A stretch of 64,000 nucleotides of DNA from assembly GCA_900471925.1 (NCBI GenBank), contig UCGV01000002.1, positions 186,001 to 250,000 of the forward strand. Direction: 5' to 3'. The DNA comes from Hyphomicrobiales bacterium (GTDB lineage Bacteria > Pseudomonadota > Alphaproteobacteria > Rhizobiales > Rhizobiaceae). This document shows positions 16,936 to 25,988 of this stretch, piece after piece; positions within the stretch are counted from its first letter, which is position 1; each line of letters begins with the position of its first letter. The notes under the pieces are model-generated. The model was given only the letters and a program-made list of their open reading frames with translations. It ran no database searches and was not told the origin of the DNA. A program made the translations under genes and the position numbers.

Positions 16936-17295
16936 ATGGCCGACCGGCAGGCAATCGAAGCGACGGTTCATCTCTATGTCGAAGGCATGGCCTTCGCCAA
17001 TGAAGCTGCACTCAAGAAAGCCTTTCACCCGAAAAGCTCGATCATCGGGCACTACCAGAATGCGGTGGAATGGCTCTCGCGCGAGGAATTTATCGCGGCG
17101 ATCCTCGAGGAAGGTGCGGCTCCGCCCGGGACACAGCCTTATATGGATATCGACAGCGTCGATATTTCCGGCGATGCGGCGAGCGTGAAGGTGACCGACG
17201 AGTTCGCCGGCATGCGCTTCACAGACTATCTTTCACTGCTGAAGATCGATGGCCGCTGGACGATCGTCAGCAAGCTTTATCATCTCCATATGTAA
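16936..17295 (+). CDS. NTF2-like protein (lumazine-binding-type domain)
   Basis: The 119-residue protein begins with a helix (QAIEATVHLYVEGMA) and ends in the beta-sheet phrases KVTDEFAGMRFTDYLSLLKI and WTIVSKLYH, typical of the NTF2-like cone fold. It is probably a small cytosolic binding protein or enzyme; no catalytic set is evident. ATG 16936 with GAGGTG upstream is preferred to an upstream start at 16867, which would add unrelated residues. Confidence 0.82.
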   Translation: MADRQAIEATVHLYVEGMAFANEAALKKAFHPKSSIIGHYQNAVEWLSREEFIAAILEEGAAPPGTQPYMDIDSVDISGDAASVKVTDEFAGMRFTDYLSLLKIDGRWTIVSKLYHLHM

Positions 17296-17296
17296 A

Positions 17297-17320
17297 GGCC
17301 GGCAGCTTGCGCCGCCGGCC
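17297..17320. terminator. Hairpin between convergent NTF2-like and pheT genes
   Basis: A 7-bp GC-rich stem (17297-17303 with 17314-17320) lies between the two convergent stop codons. No T-run follows on either side, so its terminator role is uncertain. Confidence 0.4.
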
Positions 17321-17342
17321 CTCCAGATTTCCATTAGCCGGA

Positions 17343-19766
17343 TCAGCTTCTCAGAACGCCGCCCGTGAATTTCATCACGCTGGCGATAATCTTCTGCGTC
17401 AGCGCCTCGAAATCCTCATCGGTCAGCGTGCGATCTGCCGGCTGGATCTGAACCTCGATTGCGACCGACTTCTTGCCCTCACCGACGGAAGCGCCCTCGA
17501 AAATATCAAAGACATTAACGCCCGTGATCAGCTTGCGATCGACGCCAGTCGTCGCCTTGATGATAGCACCGGCCTCCACCGTCTTGTCGACAACAAAGGC
17601 GAAGTCGCGCTTGACGGCCTGGAAGGGCGAAAGGTCGAGCGCCGGCTTGGTGCGGGTCGCCTTCTTCTTCGGCTCGGCCATGGCGTCGAGATAGACTTCG
17701 AAGCCGCAGAGCGTGCCCGAGACATCGAGTTTTTCGAGCGCCATCGGATGAAACTCACCGAAATAGCCGAGGACGATCTTCGGACCCATCTTGATCGTGC
17801 CGGAACGGCCGGGGTGGTACCATTCGGGACCGCCCTGCTCGATCTGGATATTACCCATCGGCAGGCCGCAGGCTTCAATCACGGCGAGCGCATCGGCCTT
17901 GGCGTCGAAGACATCGACCGGCTTGCCGCCGCCCTTCGTCGCGTTCGACCACATGCGGCCGGCACCGGACATCGAAGCCGTGCCACGACGAATGCCACCG
18001 GCAACGCGGCGCTGGCCTTCCGGCCGGTCGTTTTCGTAGGTGCCCGACACTTCGAAGATCGCGACATCGCCATAGCCCTTGTCGGCGTTGCGCTGGGCAG
18101 CAGTCAGCAGACCCGGCATCAGCGAAGGGCGCATGTCCGACATCTCGGCCGCGATCGGATTGGCAAGCTTGAGCGCCGGTGAACCGCCGCCGAAGAGCTT
18201 TGCCTGATCTTCCGCGATGAAGGACCAGGTGACGGCTTCCAGCATGCCACGTGAGGCGAGCGCGCGCTTGGCAACACGGGTGCGGATCTGCAGCGTGGTC
18301 AGGATGCGGCCATTGACGGCAGCGTGGCTTTCGAGCGGCGCCGGCTTGATCTTGTCGACACCGTAGATGCGCATGATCTCTTCGACGAGATCGGCCTTGC
18401 CATCCACATCGGGACGCCAGGAGGGGACGGCGACCGAAACGCGCTCGCCCGAGCCGGAAACCTTGAAGCCGAGCCGGGTCAGGATCGTGTTGCTTTCATC
18501 GGTCGAGACTTCAAGGCCGGTCAGGCGCTTGACTTCCGAATAGGGGAAATCGACGATCTTCGGCTCGTAACCCTTGTAACCGACGATCTCGGCTTTGGCC
18601 GGCGCACCGCCGCAAAGCTCGAGAACCAGTTCCGTCGTGCGCTCCAGGCCGGGAACCATATATTCCGGATCGACGCCACGTTCGAAGCGGTAGCGGGCAT
18701 CGGTGATGATGCCGAGCGCACGGCCGGACTTGGCGATGTTCATCGGATCCCAGAGAGCGGATTCGATCAGCACGTCGACGGTGTTTTCGTCACAGCCGGA
18801 ATGTTCGCCGCCCATGATGCCGCCGATCGATTCAACGCCGTTCTCATCGGCGATGACGACGTTGTTCGGGCCGAGCTTGTATTCGCGCTGGTCGAGCGCC
18901 AGTACCGTTTCGCCTTCCTTGGCGCGGCGTACAGTCAGGTTGCCCTTGACCTTGGCGGCGTCGAAGACATGCATCGGCCGGCCCTGATCGAAGGTCATGT
19001 AATTGGTGATATCGACGAGCGCATTGATCGGACGCAGGCCGATCGCGATGAGCCGCTGCTGCAGCCAGCGCGGGCTAGGACCGTTCTTGACGCCGCGCAC
19101 GATGCGCAGGCCAAAGCCCGGGCAGAGCTTGGCGTCGTCGAGATCGAGCGTCAGCTTGACTGGCGTTTCGCCTTCGACGGCGAAAGACGGCGCGGGGCGC
19201 GTCTTCAGCGTGCCGAGGCCGGAGGCTGCGAGATCGCGGGCGATGCCGTAGATCGAAGTGCAGTCCGGGCGGTTCGGCGTCAGATTGATCTCGATGACCG
19301 GATCGTCGAGATGGGCGTAAGTGGCATAGCTCGTGCCGACAGGCGCATCGTCCGGAAGATCGATGATGCCGTCGTGATTGTCGGAGATCTGCAGTTCCTT
19401 TTCCGAGCACATCATGCCGCGGCTTTCGACACCGCGGATGTTGCCGACAGATAGCGTCACGTCGATGCCCGGAACATAGGTGCCCGGAGCGGCAAAGGCG
19501 CCGACGAGGCCCGCACGGGCATTCGGCGCACCGCAGACAACCTGCACCGGAGCGCTCGCACCGATATCGACCATCAGCACCTTCAGGCGATCAGCCTGCG
19601 GATGCTTTTCGGCGGAGAGAACCTTGGCGATGACGAAGGGCTTGAAGGCGGCCTTGTCGTCGACATCTTCCACTTCCAGCCCGATCTCGGTCAGGCGGGT
19701 GCAGATATCATCGAGCGTGGCATCCGTTTCCAGATGATCTTTCAGCCAGGAAAGCGTGAATTTCAT
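17343..19766 (-). CDS. pheT: Phenylalanyl-tRNA synthetase beta subunit
   Basis: PheT pairs with PheS in the alpha2-beta2 enzyme that charges tRNA(Phe). The 807 residues give the full bacterial domain order: an N-terminal helix, an EMAP-like OB tRNA-binding domain (about 40-150, with EKHPQADRL), the B3/B4 editing domain (about 210-380), the B5 domain (about 405-475), the catalytic-like core, and the C-terminal ferredoxin-like anticodon-binding domain (about 715-807). GGGAGG precedes ATG 19766, 15 bp after the pheS stop. Confidence 0.98.
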   Translation of the reverse strand: MKFTLSWLKDHLETDATLDDICTRLTEIGLEVEDVDDKAAFKPFVIAKVLSAEKHPQADRLKVLMVDIGASAPVQVVCGAPNARAGLVGAFAAPGTYVPGIDVTLSVGNIRGVESRGMMCSEKELQISDNHDGIIDLPDDAPVGTSYATYAHLDDPVIEINLTPNRPDCTSIYGIARDLAASGLGTLKTRPAPSFAVEGETPVKLTLDLDDAKLCPGFGLRIVRGVKNGPSPRWLQQRLIAIGLRPINALVDITNYMTFDQGRPMHVFDAAKVKGNLTVRRAKEGETVLALDQREYKLGPNNVVIADENGVESIGGIMGGEHSGCDENTVDVLIESALWDPMNIAKSGRALGIITDARYRFERGVDPEYMVPGLERTTELVLELCGGAPAKAEIVGYKGYEPKIVDFPYSEVKRLTGLEVSTDESNTILTRLGFKVSGSGERVSVAVPSWRPDVDGKADLVEEIMRIYGVDKIKPAPLESHAAVNGRILTTLQIRTRVAKRALASRGMLEAVTWSFIAEDQAKLFGGGSPALKLANPIAAEMSDMRPSLMPGLLTAAQRNADKGYGDVAIFEVSGTYENDRPEGQRRVAGGIRRGTASMSGAGRMWSNATKGGGKPVDVFDAKADALAVIEACGLPMGNIQIEQGGPEWYHPGRSGTIKMGPKIVLGYFGEFHPMALEKLDVSGTLCGFEVYLDAMAEPKKKATRTKPALDLSPFQAVKRDFAFVVDKTVEAGAIIKATTGVDRKLITGVNVFDIFEGASVGEGKKSVAIEVQIQPADRTLTDEDFEALTQKIIASVMKFTGGVLRS

Positions 19767-19781
19767 AGGTCCAATCCTCCC

Positions 19782-20864
19782 TTAAACGCTCAGGCCGCCG
19801 AACAGCGTCGGCATGTCGAGCGGGCGGAAGCCGTAATGGTTCATCCAGCGGACGTCTGCGTTGAAGAAGTCGCGCAGGTCGGGCATGCCGTATTTCAGCA
19901 TGGCGATGCGGTCGAGGCCCATGCCCCAGGCAAAACCCTGATATTCATCCGGATCGAGGCCGCCGTAGCGCAGCACGTTCGGGTGGACCATGCCGCAGCC
20001 GAGGATTTCCATCCAGTCGGTGCCTTCGCCGAACTTGACGATCGGGCCGGAGCGGTCGCACTGGATGTCGACCTCGAAGGAGGGCTCGGTGAAGGGGAAG
20101 AAGGACGGGCGGAAACGCATCGTCACGCTGTCGACCTCGAAGAAGGTCTTGCAGAATTCTTCCAGCACCCAGCGGATATTGGCGACATTGGCCTTCTTGT
20201 CGATGACAAGGCCTTCGACCTGATGGAACATCGGCGAATGCGTTGCATCGGAATCCTGACGGTAGGTCTTGCCGGGAATGATGATGCGGATCGGCGGCTT
20301 CTGCGATTCCATCGTGCGGATCTGCACCGGCGAGGTATGCGTGCGCAGAACCTTGCGCTCACCCTTCTCATCCGGATTGAAGAAGAAGGTGTCGTGCATC
20401 TCGCGAGCCGGATGCCCCTCAGGGAAATTCAGCGCCGTGAAATTGTAATAATCGGTCTCGATATCGGGACCTTCAGCGATCGAGAAACCCATATCGCCGA
20501 AGATCGCGGTGATCTCGTCGACGATCTGGCTGATCGGATGGATGCGGCCACGTTCAGCGGGCGAAGAGCGCACCGGCAGGCTGACGTCAACCGTTTCGGC
20601 CTTCAGGCGGGCGTTGACCGCGGCTTCCTTCAGCACGGACTTGCGCTCGGCAAGGGCGTCGGTCACCTCGTTCTTCAGCGCGTTGATCGCCGCGCCCCGG
20701 GTCTGGCGCTCGTCCGGCGTCATGGCGCCGAGCGTCTTCAGGAGTTCGGAAATCGAGCCCTTCTTGCCGAGCGCCGAGAGGCGGACAGCTTCGAGCGCAG
20801 GCTCATCGTTGGCGGCGGCAATTTCGGCAAGCAAAGAGGTTTTCAGCTGGTCGATATCTGACAT
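19782..20864 (-). CDS. pheS: Phenylalanyl-tRNA synthetase alpha subunit
   Basis: The 360-residue catalytic subunit has the N-terminal coiled coil (residues 1-90) and class II motifs: [10 protein letters not shown] near 115, TSPVQIRTM near 195, the FHQVEG motif 2 region and [11 protein letters not shown] as motif 3 near 330. It activates phenylalanine. It is first in the pheS-pheT pair and follows rplT after a 148-bp leader that contains a terminator and a competing hairpin, so expression is probably attenuated. Confidence 0.98.
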   Translation of the reverse strand: MSDIDQLKTSLLAEIAAANDEPALEAVRLSALGKKGSISELLKTLGAMTPDERQTRGAAINALKNEVTDALAERKSVLKEAAVNARLKAETVDVSLPVRSSPAERGRIHPISQIVDEITAIFGDMGFSIAEGPDIETDYYNFTALNFPEGHPAREMHDTFFFNPDEKGERKVLRTHTSPVQIRTMESQKPPIRIIIPGKTYRQDSDATHSPMFHQVEGLVIDKKANVANIRWVLEEFCKTFFEVDSVTMRFRPSFFPFTEPSFEVDIQCDRSGPIVKFGEGTDWMEILGCGMVHPNVLRYGGLDPDEYQGFAWGMGLDRIAMLKYGMPDLRDFFNADVRWMNHYGFRPLDMPTLFGGLSV

Positions 20865-20929
20865 TGTCTTCTTTCCGTCCAGATCAGGCGGCGTTCGAAA
20901 TGGCGGGCCGAGCGGCCGGCGCCAGCACT

Positions 20930-20973
20930 ATAGAGAAAGAAAAACCCGCGCTAGCCCAAACCAGCGCGGGTTT
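20930..20973 (-). terminator. Rho-independent terminator between rplT and pheS
   Basis: On the minus strand an 11-bp perfect stem (20973-20963 with 20952-20942) with a 10-nt loop is followed by TTTTTCTTTCTC. It ends the ribosomal-protein transcript or attenuates pheST. Its upstream arm can pair instead with the sequence directly after the rplT stop. Confidence 0.85.
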
Positions 20974-21012
20974 CCCAAAATTCAAAAAAGCGTCAAGCTT
21001 GGGAAGCGCTGG
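20961..21012 (-). promoter_or_regulatory. Candidate antiterminator hairpin in the pheS leader
   Basis: Bases 21012-20999 can pair with 20978-20961 as two 7-bp helices separated by a 4-nt bulge, around a 20-nt loop. This helix uses the same bases (20963-20973) as the terminator stem, so the two structures exclude each other. The 5' arm begins at the base after the rplT stop codon, so a ribosome finishing rplT would block it. Confidence 0.5.
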
Positions 21013-21417
21013 TTACCGAACCGCGCCTTCAAACTCGTTAGCCGTGCCGGTTTCCTTGAGGTACTCAAGGGCCTTCTTGGCGGCAGCAACCAGGGCACCG
21101 AATGCTTCCGGCTCATGGATTGCCATGTCGGAAAGAACCTTGCGGTCGACTTCGATGCCAGCCTTGTTCAGACCGTCGATGAAGCGGCCGTAGGTCAGGC
21201 CGAATTCGCGGACGGCAGCGTTGATACGCTGGATCCAGAGGGCGCGGAAGTTGCGCTTGTTAACCTTGCGGTCGCGGTATGCGTACTGCTTGGCGCGATC
21301 GACGGCAGCCTTGGCGGTACGGATGGTGTTCTTGCGGCGGCCGTAGAAACCCTTGGCCTGCTTCAGAACCTTCTTATGCTTGGCGTGGGCGGTGACGCCT
21401 CTTTTTACACGTGCCAT
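21013..21417 (-). CDS. rplT: 50S ribosomal protein L20
   Basis: The 134-residue protein starts [20 protein letters not shown], the universal L20 N-terminus, and contains [21 protein letters not shown]. The C-terminal extension past residue 117 is usual in rhizobia. L20 binds 23S rRNA early in assembly and in other bacteria represses its own operon. It lies 39 bp after rpmI; AAGGAGAT precedes the start. Confidence 0.98.
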   Translation of the reverse strand: MARVKRGVTAHAKHKKVLKQAKGFYGRRKNTIRTAKAAVDRAKQYAYRDRKVNKRNFRALWIQRINAAVREFGLTYGRFIDGLNKAGIEVDRKVLSDMAIHEPEAFGALVAAAKKALEYLKETGTANEFEGAVR

Positions 21418-21456
21418 TTCATGATCTCCTTAATCTAACGCGTTACCGGAATAGTC

Positions 21457-21660
21457 TCAGAGACCGTTCGGCAGATAGTTCTTCACGACCTTGCGGCCAT
21501 CGGGTTCAGCCAGAACCATCGTGCCACGTGCATCGCGAATGAACTTGTTCGTGCGCTTGATCATGCCATGGCGCTTGCCAGCGGCAGCCGCCTTGACCTT
21601 GCCGGTAGCGGTGATCTTGAACCGCTTCTTGGCAGAGGACTTCGTCTTCATCTTGGGCAT
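21457..21660 (-). CDS. rpmI: 50S ribosomal protein L35
   Basis: The 67-residue product begins [20 protein letters not shown], the typical L35 start. ATG 21660 is chosen because an upstream in-frame extension to 21813 carries no L35 sequence; the region before it is better read as an untranslated leader of about 180 nt. GGAGTAGCAAA stands before the start codon. rplT follows. Confidence 0.97.
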   Translation of the reverse strand: MPKMKTKSSAKKRFKITATGKVKAAAAGKRHGMIKRTNKFIRDARGTMVLAEPDGRKVVKNYLPNGL

Positions 21661-21840
21661 TTTGCTACTCCGTTCTGAGAGCCCCTCACATGCTTCATCA
21701 AAGAAGCCCTTCCGCGAAAGCCTGTTACGGTCTTCGCCAAAGGCGCGGGAGCGTTTGTTGTTGATCTGCGGGTCCAGTGACGAAACCTGCCCGCAAGCAT
21801 TCGAAACTGCCACGGCATGCCCTGCCGGTCAGTTCGGACG
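21661..21840 (-). promoter_or_regulatory. Long rpmI leader, possible L20-binding region
   Basis: This 180-nt stretch between the predicted promoter and rpmI has no gene on either strand that I can support. In other bacteria L20 binds the leader of its operon and represses it. I could not recognise a known L20 leader motif by eye, so the role is inferred from position and length. Confidence 0.35.
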
Positions 21841-21845
21841 CGCGC

Positions 21846-21873
21846 TTATAACCGCAGCGTCATGAAAGTGCAA
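21846..21873 (-). promoter_or_regulatory. Promoter of rpmI-rplT
   Basis: On the minus strand TTGCAC (21873-21868) is followed after 16 bp by TTATAA (21851-21846). It lies after the infC terminator and about 180 nt ahead of rpmI, which makes a separate rpmI-rplT(-pheST) transcript with a long leader likely. Confidence 0.55.
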
Positions 21874-21909
21874 CGGGGCGGACGAGGATTCTTCTGCCCT
21901 GAGAAAACA

Positions 21910-21935
21910 CAAAAGCCGCCCTGTCGGACGGCTTT
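21910..21935 (-). terminator. Terminator after infC
   Basis: On the minus strand a 10-bp stem with one G-T pair (21935-21926 with 21921-21912) has a 4-nt loop and is followed by TGTGTTTTC. It begins 23 bp after the infC stop, so infC is probably a separate transcript or partly attenuated from rpmI. Confidence 0.8.
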
Positions 21936-21957
21936 GAGCGAAAGGATGCGGCACCGG

Positions 21958-22494
21958 TCACTTCGGCGCCAGCACCATCATCATCTGGCGGCCTTCGAGC
22001 TTGGGCTCGGCTTCCACCTTGGCAATCTCGAGCACGTCAGCCTTGACCTGCTGCAGCAGCTTCATGCCGAGTTCCTGGTGGGCCATTTCACGGCCGCGGA
22101 ACTTCAGCGTCACCTTTACCTTGTCGCCTTCATCGAAGAAACGACCCATCGCCTTCATCTTCACCTCATAATCATGGGTGTCGATGTTCGGACGCATCTT
22201 GATTTCTTTGACTTCAACCACTTTCTGCTTCTTGCGAGCTTCGGCGGCTTTCTTCTGGTTCGAATATTTCAGCTTGCCAAGATCGAGGATCTTGCAAACA
22301 GGCGGTTCGACATTGGGAGAAATTTCGACGAGGTCGAGGCCGGCTTCTTCCGCCATCTTCAAGGCCTGGTCGGTAGGCACGATGCCCAGATTCTCACCGT
22401 TCGCGCCAATCAGCTGAACTTTGGGAATGCGGATTTCACGGTTCGAACGCGGTCCGTCCTTCACGGGCGCGTCGGTTTTAAAAGGTCTGCGAAT
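21958..22494 (-). CDS. infC: Translation initiation factor IF-3, ATT start
   Basis: IF-3 binds the 30S subunit and rejects wrong start codons. The frame from GTG 22464 gives only 168 residues, but it extends upstream in frame through [17 protein letters not shown] to an ATT at 22494-22492. A GAGGAG ribosome site (22509-22504) sits 9 nt before it. This gives 178 residues, close to the usual length. A non-standard AUU start is a known hallmark of infC, where IF-3 represses its own translation. Both domains are visible: the N-domain (with [14 protein letters not shown]) and the C-domain (with KIRMRPNID-like [15 protein letters not shown]). Confidence 0.94.
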   Translation of the reverse strand: MRRPFKTDAPVKDGPRSNREIRIPKVQLIGANGENLGIVPTDQALKMAEEAGLDLVEISPNVEPPVCKILDLGKLKYSNQKKAAEARKKQKVVEVKEIKMRPNIDTHDYEVKMKAMGRFFDEGDKVKVTLKFRGREMAHQELGMKLLQQVKADVLEIAKVEAEPKLEGRQMMMVLAPK

Positions 22495-22673
22495 GGTCGT
22501 ATTCTCCTCGCGTTGTTCGGAACGTTGCAGCTTCGTGTCCCTCTCGAAGGGGGCACAAACGGGGTCACGTCATCACTGCAACGGAGTCAATAACATCCTT
22601 TAGCGTAAAAATCACCTGCTGTCAGCCTATCAAGAATCTGTTTTATAGGCGGAAATAAAAGGAGTTCTGCCCG

Positions 22674-23477
22674 ATGTCCGACCAGGTGCCCGTTCTTCAG
22701 CCCCAGTTCCTCAATGTCGGCGAGGGCGAAGCGGCGCGGCAGATCGCCGCGCTGGTGCGGCCAGCCAGGACCGGCAGCACGCTTCCCGCTCTCGTCTGGC
22801 TATCCGGCTACCGATCCGACATGAGCGGCAGCAAGGCGGTCGAAATCGACCGATTGGCGGAGGAACTGGGAGCCGCCTGCATCCGTCTCGACTATTCCGG
22901 CCACGGCCTGTCCGGCGGCGCCTTCACCGACGGTACGATCTCGCGCTGGCTGGAAGAAGCGCTCGCGGTGATCCGCAGCAACGCCCCTGAACGGATGATC
23001 CTGATCGGCTCTTCGATGGGCGGCTGGATCGCGCTCAGGGCCGCACAGGAACTGGCAAAGGCCGGCGGCCCAAAGCTCGAAGGCATGGTGCTGATCGCAC
23101 CGGCGCCCGATTTCACCTCCGATCTCATCGAGCCGAACCTCAAGAAAAAGGAACGCATCTCACTGGAAGAGCGCGGCTATTTCGAAGAGCGCTCACTATA
23201 CAGCCCCGAGCCGAATATCTATACGCGGGCACTGATCGAAGACGGCAGGCAGAACCGGGTGCTGATCGGCATCATCGAAACAGGCTGCCCGATCCATATC
23301 CTGCAGGGCATGAAGGATGCGGATGTTCCCTACCTGCATGCCATGAAGCTCGTGGAGCACCTTCCGGCCGACGATGTGGTGCTGACTTTCATCCGCGACG
23401 GCGACCACCGGCTCTCGCGCCCACAGGACATCGAGCGGCTGCGCAGCGCGGTCAGGGGCCTGATCCGACAGGCGTAG
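22674..23477 (+). CDS. Alpha/beta hydrolase
   Basis: The 267-residue cytosolic protein has the nucleophile elbow GSSMGG with Ser near residue 108, an oxyanion stretch SGYRSDMSGSKA near 45, Asp in GMKDADVPY near 218 and His in GDHRLS near 243, a complete Ser-Asp-His triad. Carboxylesterase or a palmitoyl-thioesterase-like enzyme (ABHD10 type) is plausible. AAAGGAG lies 9 nt ahead of ATG 22674. It is divergent from infC. Confidence 0.88.
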   Translation: MSDQVPVLQPQFLNVGEGEAARQIAALVRPARTGSTLPALVWLSGYRSDMSGSKAVEIDRLAEELGAACIRLDYSGHGLSGGAFTDGTISRWLEEALAVIRSNAPERMILIGSSMGGWIALRAAQELAKAGGPKLEGMVLIAPAPDFTSDLIEPNLKKKERISLEERGYFEERSLYSPEPNIYTRALIEDGRQNRVLIGIIETGCPIHILQGMKDADVPYLHAMKLVEHLPADDVVLTFIRDGDHRLSRPQDIERLRSAVRGLIRQA

Positions 23478-23636
23478 GCCGGTCGCTCGTCAAAGATCAT
23501 GCAACTGCCGGAATATAAGGCTTCGGTTGAGCAAGTTATGCCCAGCCATCCCTAAGGTTATGTTGCATTTTAACCATGTCCATGAGTCGTACCGCCCTCC
23601 CAAGAAGTAACGATTGACTCCATTCCCCCCTCTCCA

Positions 23637-23651
23637 TTAACTGTTTGTTAA
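23637..23651 (+). promoter_or_regulatory. CtrA-type binding site
   Basis: TTAACTGTTTGTTAA is a perfect match to the TTAA-N7-TTAA box of the cell-cycle regulator CtrA in alphaproteobacteria. It ends 30 bp before the GTG of the transglutaminase-like gene. Confidence 0.5.
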
Positions 23652-23681
23652 TAAATGAAGGGCGATGCAGGGAATTAGGGC

Positions 23682-24281
23682 GTGCGGATCAAGGGTTTCC
23701 TCGTGGCCATGATGGCCGTGTTTGCAATGGCGCCGGCCGCTATTCCGGCTCCGAGCAAGAATGCCTCCATGGTAACCGGCAATGCGACTTCGCAGCCGGT
23801 CGGGCATTACGACTTCTGTCAGACGCATCGCAGCGAATGCGGTGCCAACCGCAATACAGGCCCGGTCGCCATGACCGGCGGCAAGTGGGCAACCGTCCGT
23901 TCGGTCAATGCGACAGTCAACCGCACGATCACGCCGATGACCGACAAGGAAATCTACGGCAAGGACGAGGTCTGGGCCTATCCGACCACGGCCGGCGACT
24001 GCGAGGATTTTGCGCTTCTGAAGCGCCGTATCCTCATCCAGCGCGGCTTTTCGCCCGCCGATCTGCTGATGACCGTGGTGCGCAAGCCGGATGGTGAGGG
24101 CCACGCCGTGCTGACGTTGCGCACTGCCGAAGGCGATTTCGTGCTCGACAATCTCGCTTCCGACGTGAAGCCGTGGTTTGCGACGCCCTACAGCTTCATC
24201 AAGCGCCAGTCGAGCTTCAACGCCGGCCGCTGGGTCACCATCGAAAATGGCCGCGACGTTCTGGTCGGCGCTCTGAAATAA
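23682..24281 (+). CDS. Secreted transglutaminase-like cysteine peptidase (PF06035/DUF920)
   Basis: The 199-residue protein has a signal peptide (residues 1-23, hydrophobic core FLVAMMAVFAMAPAA). The Cys-His-Asp triad is seen in AGDCEDFALLKR (near 107), EGHAVLT (near 143) and VLDNL (near 158). The family includes LapG, the periplasmic protease that releases biofilm adhesins, but rhizobial short forms are of unknown target. The GTG start is the only one that keeps the signal peptide whole. A CtrA box lies right upstream, and a strong terminator follows. Confidence 0.88.
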   Translation: MRIKGFLVAMMAVFAMAPAAIPAPSKNASMVTGNATSQPVGHYDFCQTHRSECGANRNTGPVAMTGGKWATVRSVNATVNRTITPMTDKEIYGKDEVWAYPTTAGDCEDFALLKRRILIQRGFSPADLLMTVVRKPDGEGHAVLTLRTAEGDFVLDNLASDVKPWFATPYSFIKRQSSFNAGRWVTIENGRDVLVGALK

Positions 24282-24303
24282 TGAATTTTGAGGGGACTGT
24301 GGG

Positions 24304-24329
24304 AAAGGCCGGCGAAAGCCGGCCTTTTT
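24304..24329 (+). terminator. Terminator after the transglutaminase-like gene
   Basis: A 10-bp stem (24304-24313 with 24318-24327) is closed by a GAAA tetraloop and followed by TTC, giving a run of five T. It lies 22 bp past the stop. Confidence 0.92.
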
Positions 24330-24360
24330 CATGTCTGGGATATGAGTGCCCGAGCCAAGC

Positions 24361-25344
24361 TCAGGCATTTCCGATGAAGATGCCGGCTGCCAGCACGAGA
24401 CTGCCGCCGACGACCACCTGGAAGGCGGCGCGCAGGAAGGGTGTCTCCATATATTTGTTCTGAATGAAGGCGATCGCCCAGAGTTCGAAGAAGACGATGA
24501 TGGCAGCGGTGATCGTCGCGGTCCAGAAATCCGGGATCAGGTAAGGGAGCGCATGGCCGAGACCGCCGAGCGCCGTCATGATGCCGCAGGCAAGGCCACG
24601 CTTGATCGGCGAGCCACGGCCGGAGATCTTGCCGTCGTCATGAGCGGCTTCCGTAAAGCCCATAGAGATACCCGCGCCGACCGAGGCCGAGAGGCCGACA
24701 AGGAAGGTCTGCCATGTATCTTGCGTCGCGAAAGCGGCAGCGAAGATCGGTGCCAGTGTGGAAACCGAGCCGTCCATCAGGCCGGCGAGACCGGGCTGCA
24801 CATAGGTCAGCACGAACTGGCGGCGTGCCGTCTCATCCTCTTCCTTCTTCACATCGTCGGGCGCGTGCTTGTCGCCCAGCATGCGCGCGATTTCCTCATG
24901 GCCCTGTTCGGCAATCGCGAGATCACCGAGGAGCTGGCGGGTGGAGGCATCCGAGGTCTGCTTGATCGCTTCGACATAAAAACGATAGGCTTGATCCTCC
25001 ATCGCTTCCGCTTCCTGCCTGATGGCATCGAGGGAGAGATTGGCGCGCAGCCAGTCCGGCTTACGTTCGTAGAAGCCCTGCACATGCTCTCGGCGGATCA
25101 GCGGGATACGTTCACCGAAGCGCTGGCGGTGGATTTCGATCAGCGACTTGCGGTGCGTATCCTCAACCTCGGCCATATCCTCGAATACCTTGGCGGAGGC
25201 CGGGAATTCCTTCCGCAGATGCTCCGCGTATGCGAGATAGATGCGGGCATCGTCTTCTTCCGAGGCTATGGCAAGCGCCAGGATTTCCTGCTCCGAGAGC
25301 GAGCGGAAGGAACGTTTCGGTGATCTGAAAAACCGGGCCAGCAT
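24361..25344 (-). CDS. mbfA: Membrane-bound ferritin-like iron exporter
   Basis: The 327-residue protein joins an N-terminal ferritin/rubrerythrin-like bundle (residues 20-165; metal ligands in EEDDARIY, EVEDTHRK, EDQAYRFY and AEQGHEEI) to a C-terminal VIT1/CCC1 membrane domain with about five helices. This is the architecture of MbfA, an inner-membrane iron exporter that protects rhizobia and Agrobacterium from iron and peroxide under Irr control. ATG 25344 follows GGAGAAG and is preferred to an ORF start at 25404, which would overlap the regulatory palindrome. Confidence 0.93.
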   Translation of the reverse strand: MLARFFRSPKRSFRSLSEQEILALAIASEEDDARIYLAYAEHLRKEFPASAKVFEDMAEVEDTHRKSLIEIHRQRFGERIPLIRREHVQGFYERKPDWLRANLSLDAIRQEAEAMEDQAYRFYVEAIKQTSDASTRQLLGDLAIAEQGHEEIARMLGDKHAPDDVKKEEDETARRQFVLTYVQPGLAGLMDGSVSTLAPIFAAAFATQDTWQTFLVGLSASVGAGISMGFTEAAHDDGKISGRGSPIKRGLACGIMTALGGLGHALPYLIPDFWTATITAAIIVFFELWAIAFIQNKYMETPFLRAAFQVVVGGSLVLAAGIFIGNA

Positions 25345-25359
25345 AAATCTTCTCCAATA

Positions 25360-25378
25360 ATTTAGAATTATTCTAAAT
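25360..25378. promoter_or_regulatory. Irr-type (ICE) palindrome upstream of mbfA
   Basis: ATTTAGAAT and its perfect reverse complement flank one central base. Its core, TTTAGAA...TTCTAAA, resembles the iron control element bound by Irr in rhizobia. It lies 15 bp before the mbfA start, so a bound regulator would block transcription when iron is low. Confidence 0.8.
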
Positions 25379-25515
25379 CTAAAGAGCCTGATGTCATGGG
25401 TCAAGATCGAAGCCCGGCAAGATTGGCAGAATGCCGCGATCGGTCATCGCGATTTGGTAATAGGGCGTACGAACCTATATGAGGGCTGCCAGCTGCAATG
25501 GCGCCGGGGTTAGAG

Positions 25516-25983
25516 ATGAATAGCGAGATACAGGGACGGGCCGCGCATGTTGCCGCGATCCGCGAGAGGGCCGAGGCCGAAATGAAGGCGATCGGCATAG
25601 ACCAGGCCTTCATTTCGAAGCTGGTCGAGACCTTCTACGGGCGGGTGCTGCAGCACCCCGAGCTCGGTCCGGTCTTCGACGCCAGGCTTTCCGGACGCTG
25701 GCCCGAACATATGGAGAAGATGAAGAGCTTCTGGTCATCCGTCGCTTTCCGCAGCGGCGCCTACGGCGGCAAGCCGGTGCAGGCGCATCTCGGCGTGGCG
25801 AACATGGTGCCGGAGCTTTTCCCGAAATGGCTGGCGCTGTTTTCTGAGACGCTCGACGACGTGGCGCCGACGCAAGAAGCCAAGGACTGGTTCATGGCGA
25901 CAGCGGAGCGGATCGCCAAGAGCCTGACGCTATCTCTTTTCTACAATCCAGCGCTCGACGATCCCGCAAAGAAGCCGGACTGA
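25516..25983 (+). CDS. Group III truncated hemoglobin
   Basis: The globin is 155 residues if it starts at 25516. FYGRVLQHPELGPVF is the B-helix/E-helix region of truncated globins. WSSVAFRSGAYGGKPVQAHLG contains the likely proximal histidine (H93 or so). Such proteins bind O2 or NO and are linked to nitrosative or respiratory stress. ATG 25498 is also possible; 25516 has the better spaced GGGG. It is divergent from mbfA, with about 140 bp and the Irr-type site between. Confidence 0.85.
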   Translation: MNSEIQGRAAHVAAIRERAEAEMKAIGIDQAFISKLVETFYGRVLQHPELGPVFDARLSGRWPEHMEKMKSFWSSVAFRSGAYGGKPVQAHLGVANMVPELFPKWLALFSETLDDVAPTQEAKDWFMATAERIAKSLTLSLFYNPALDDPAKKPD

Positions 25984-25988
25984 GGCTT

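Noticed and set aside
21661..21813. In-frame N-terminal extension of rpmI
   Set aside because: The added 51 residues are not part of L35; the canonical start MPKMKTKSS has its own ribosome site.
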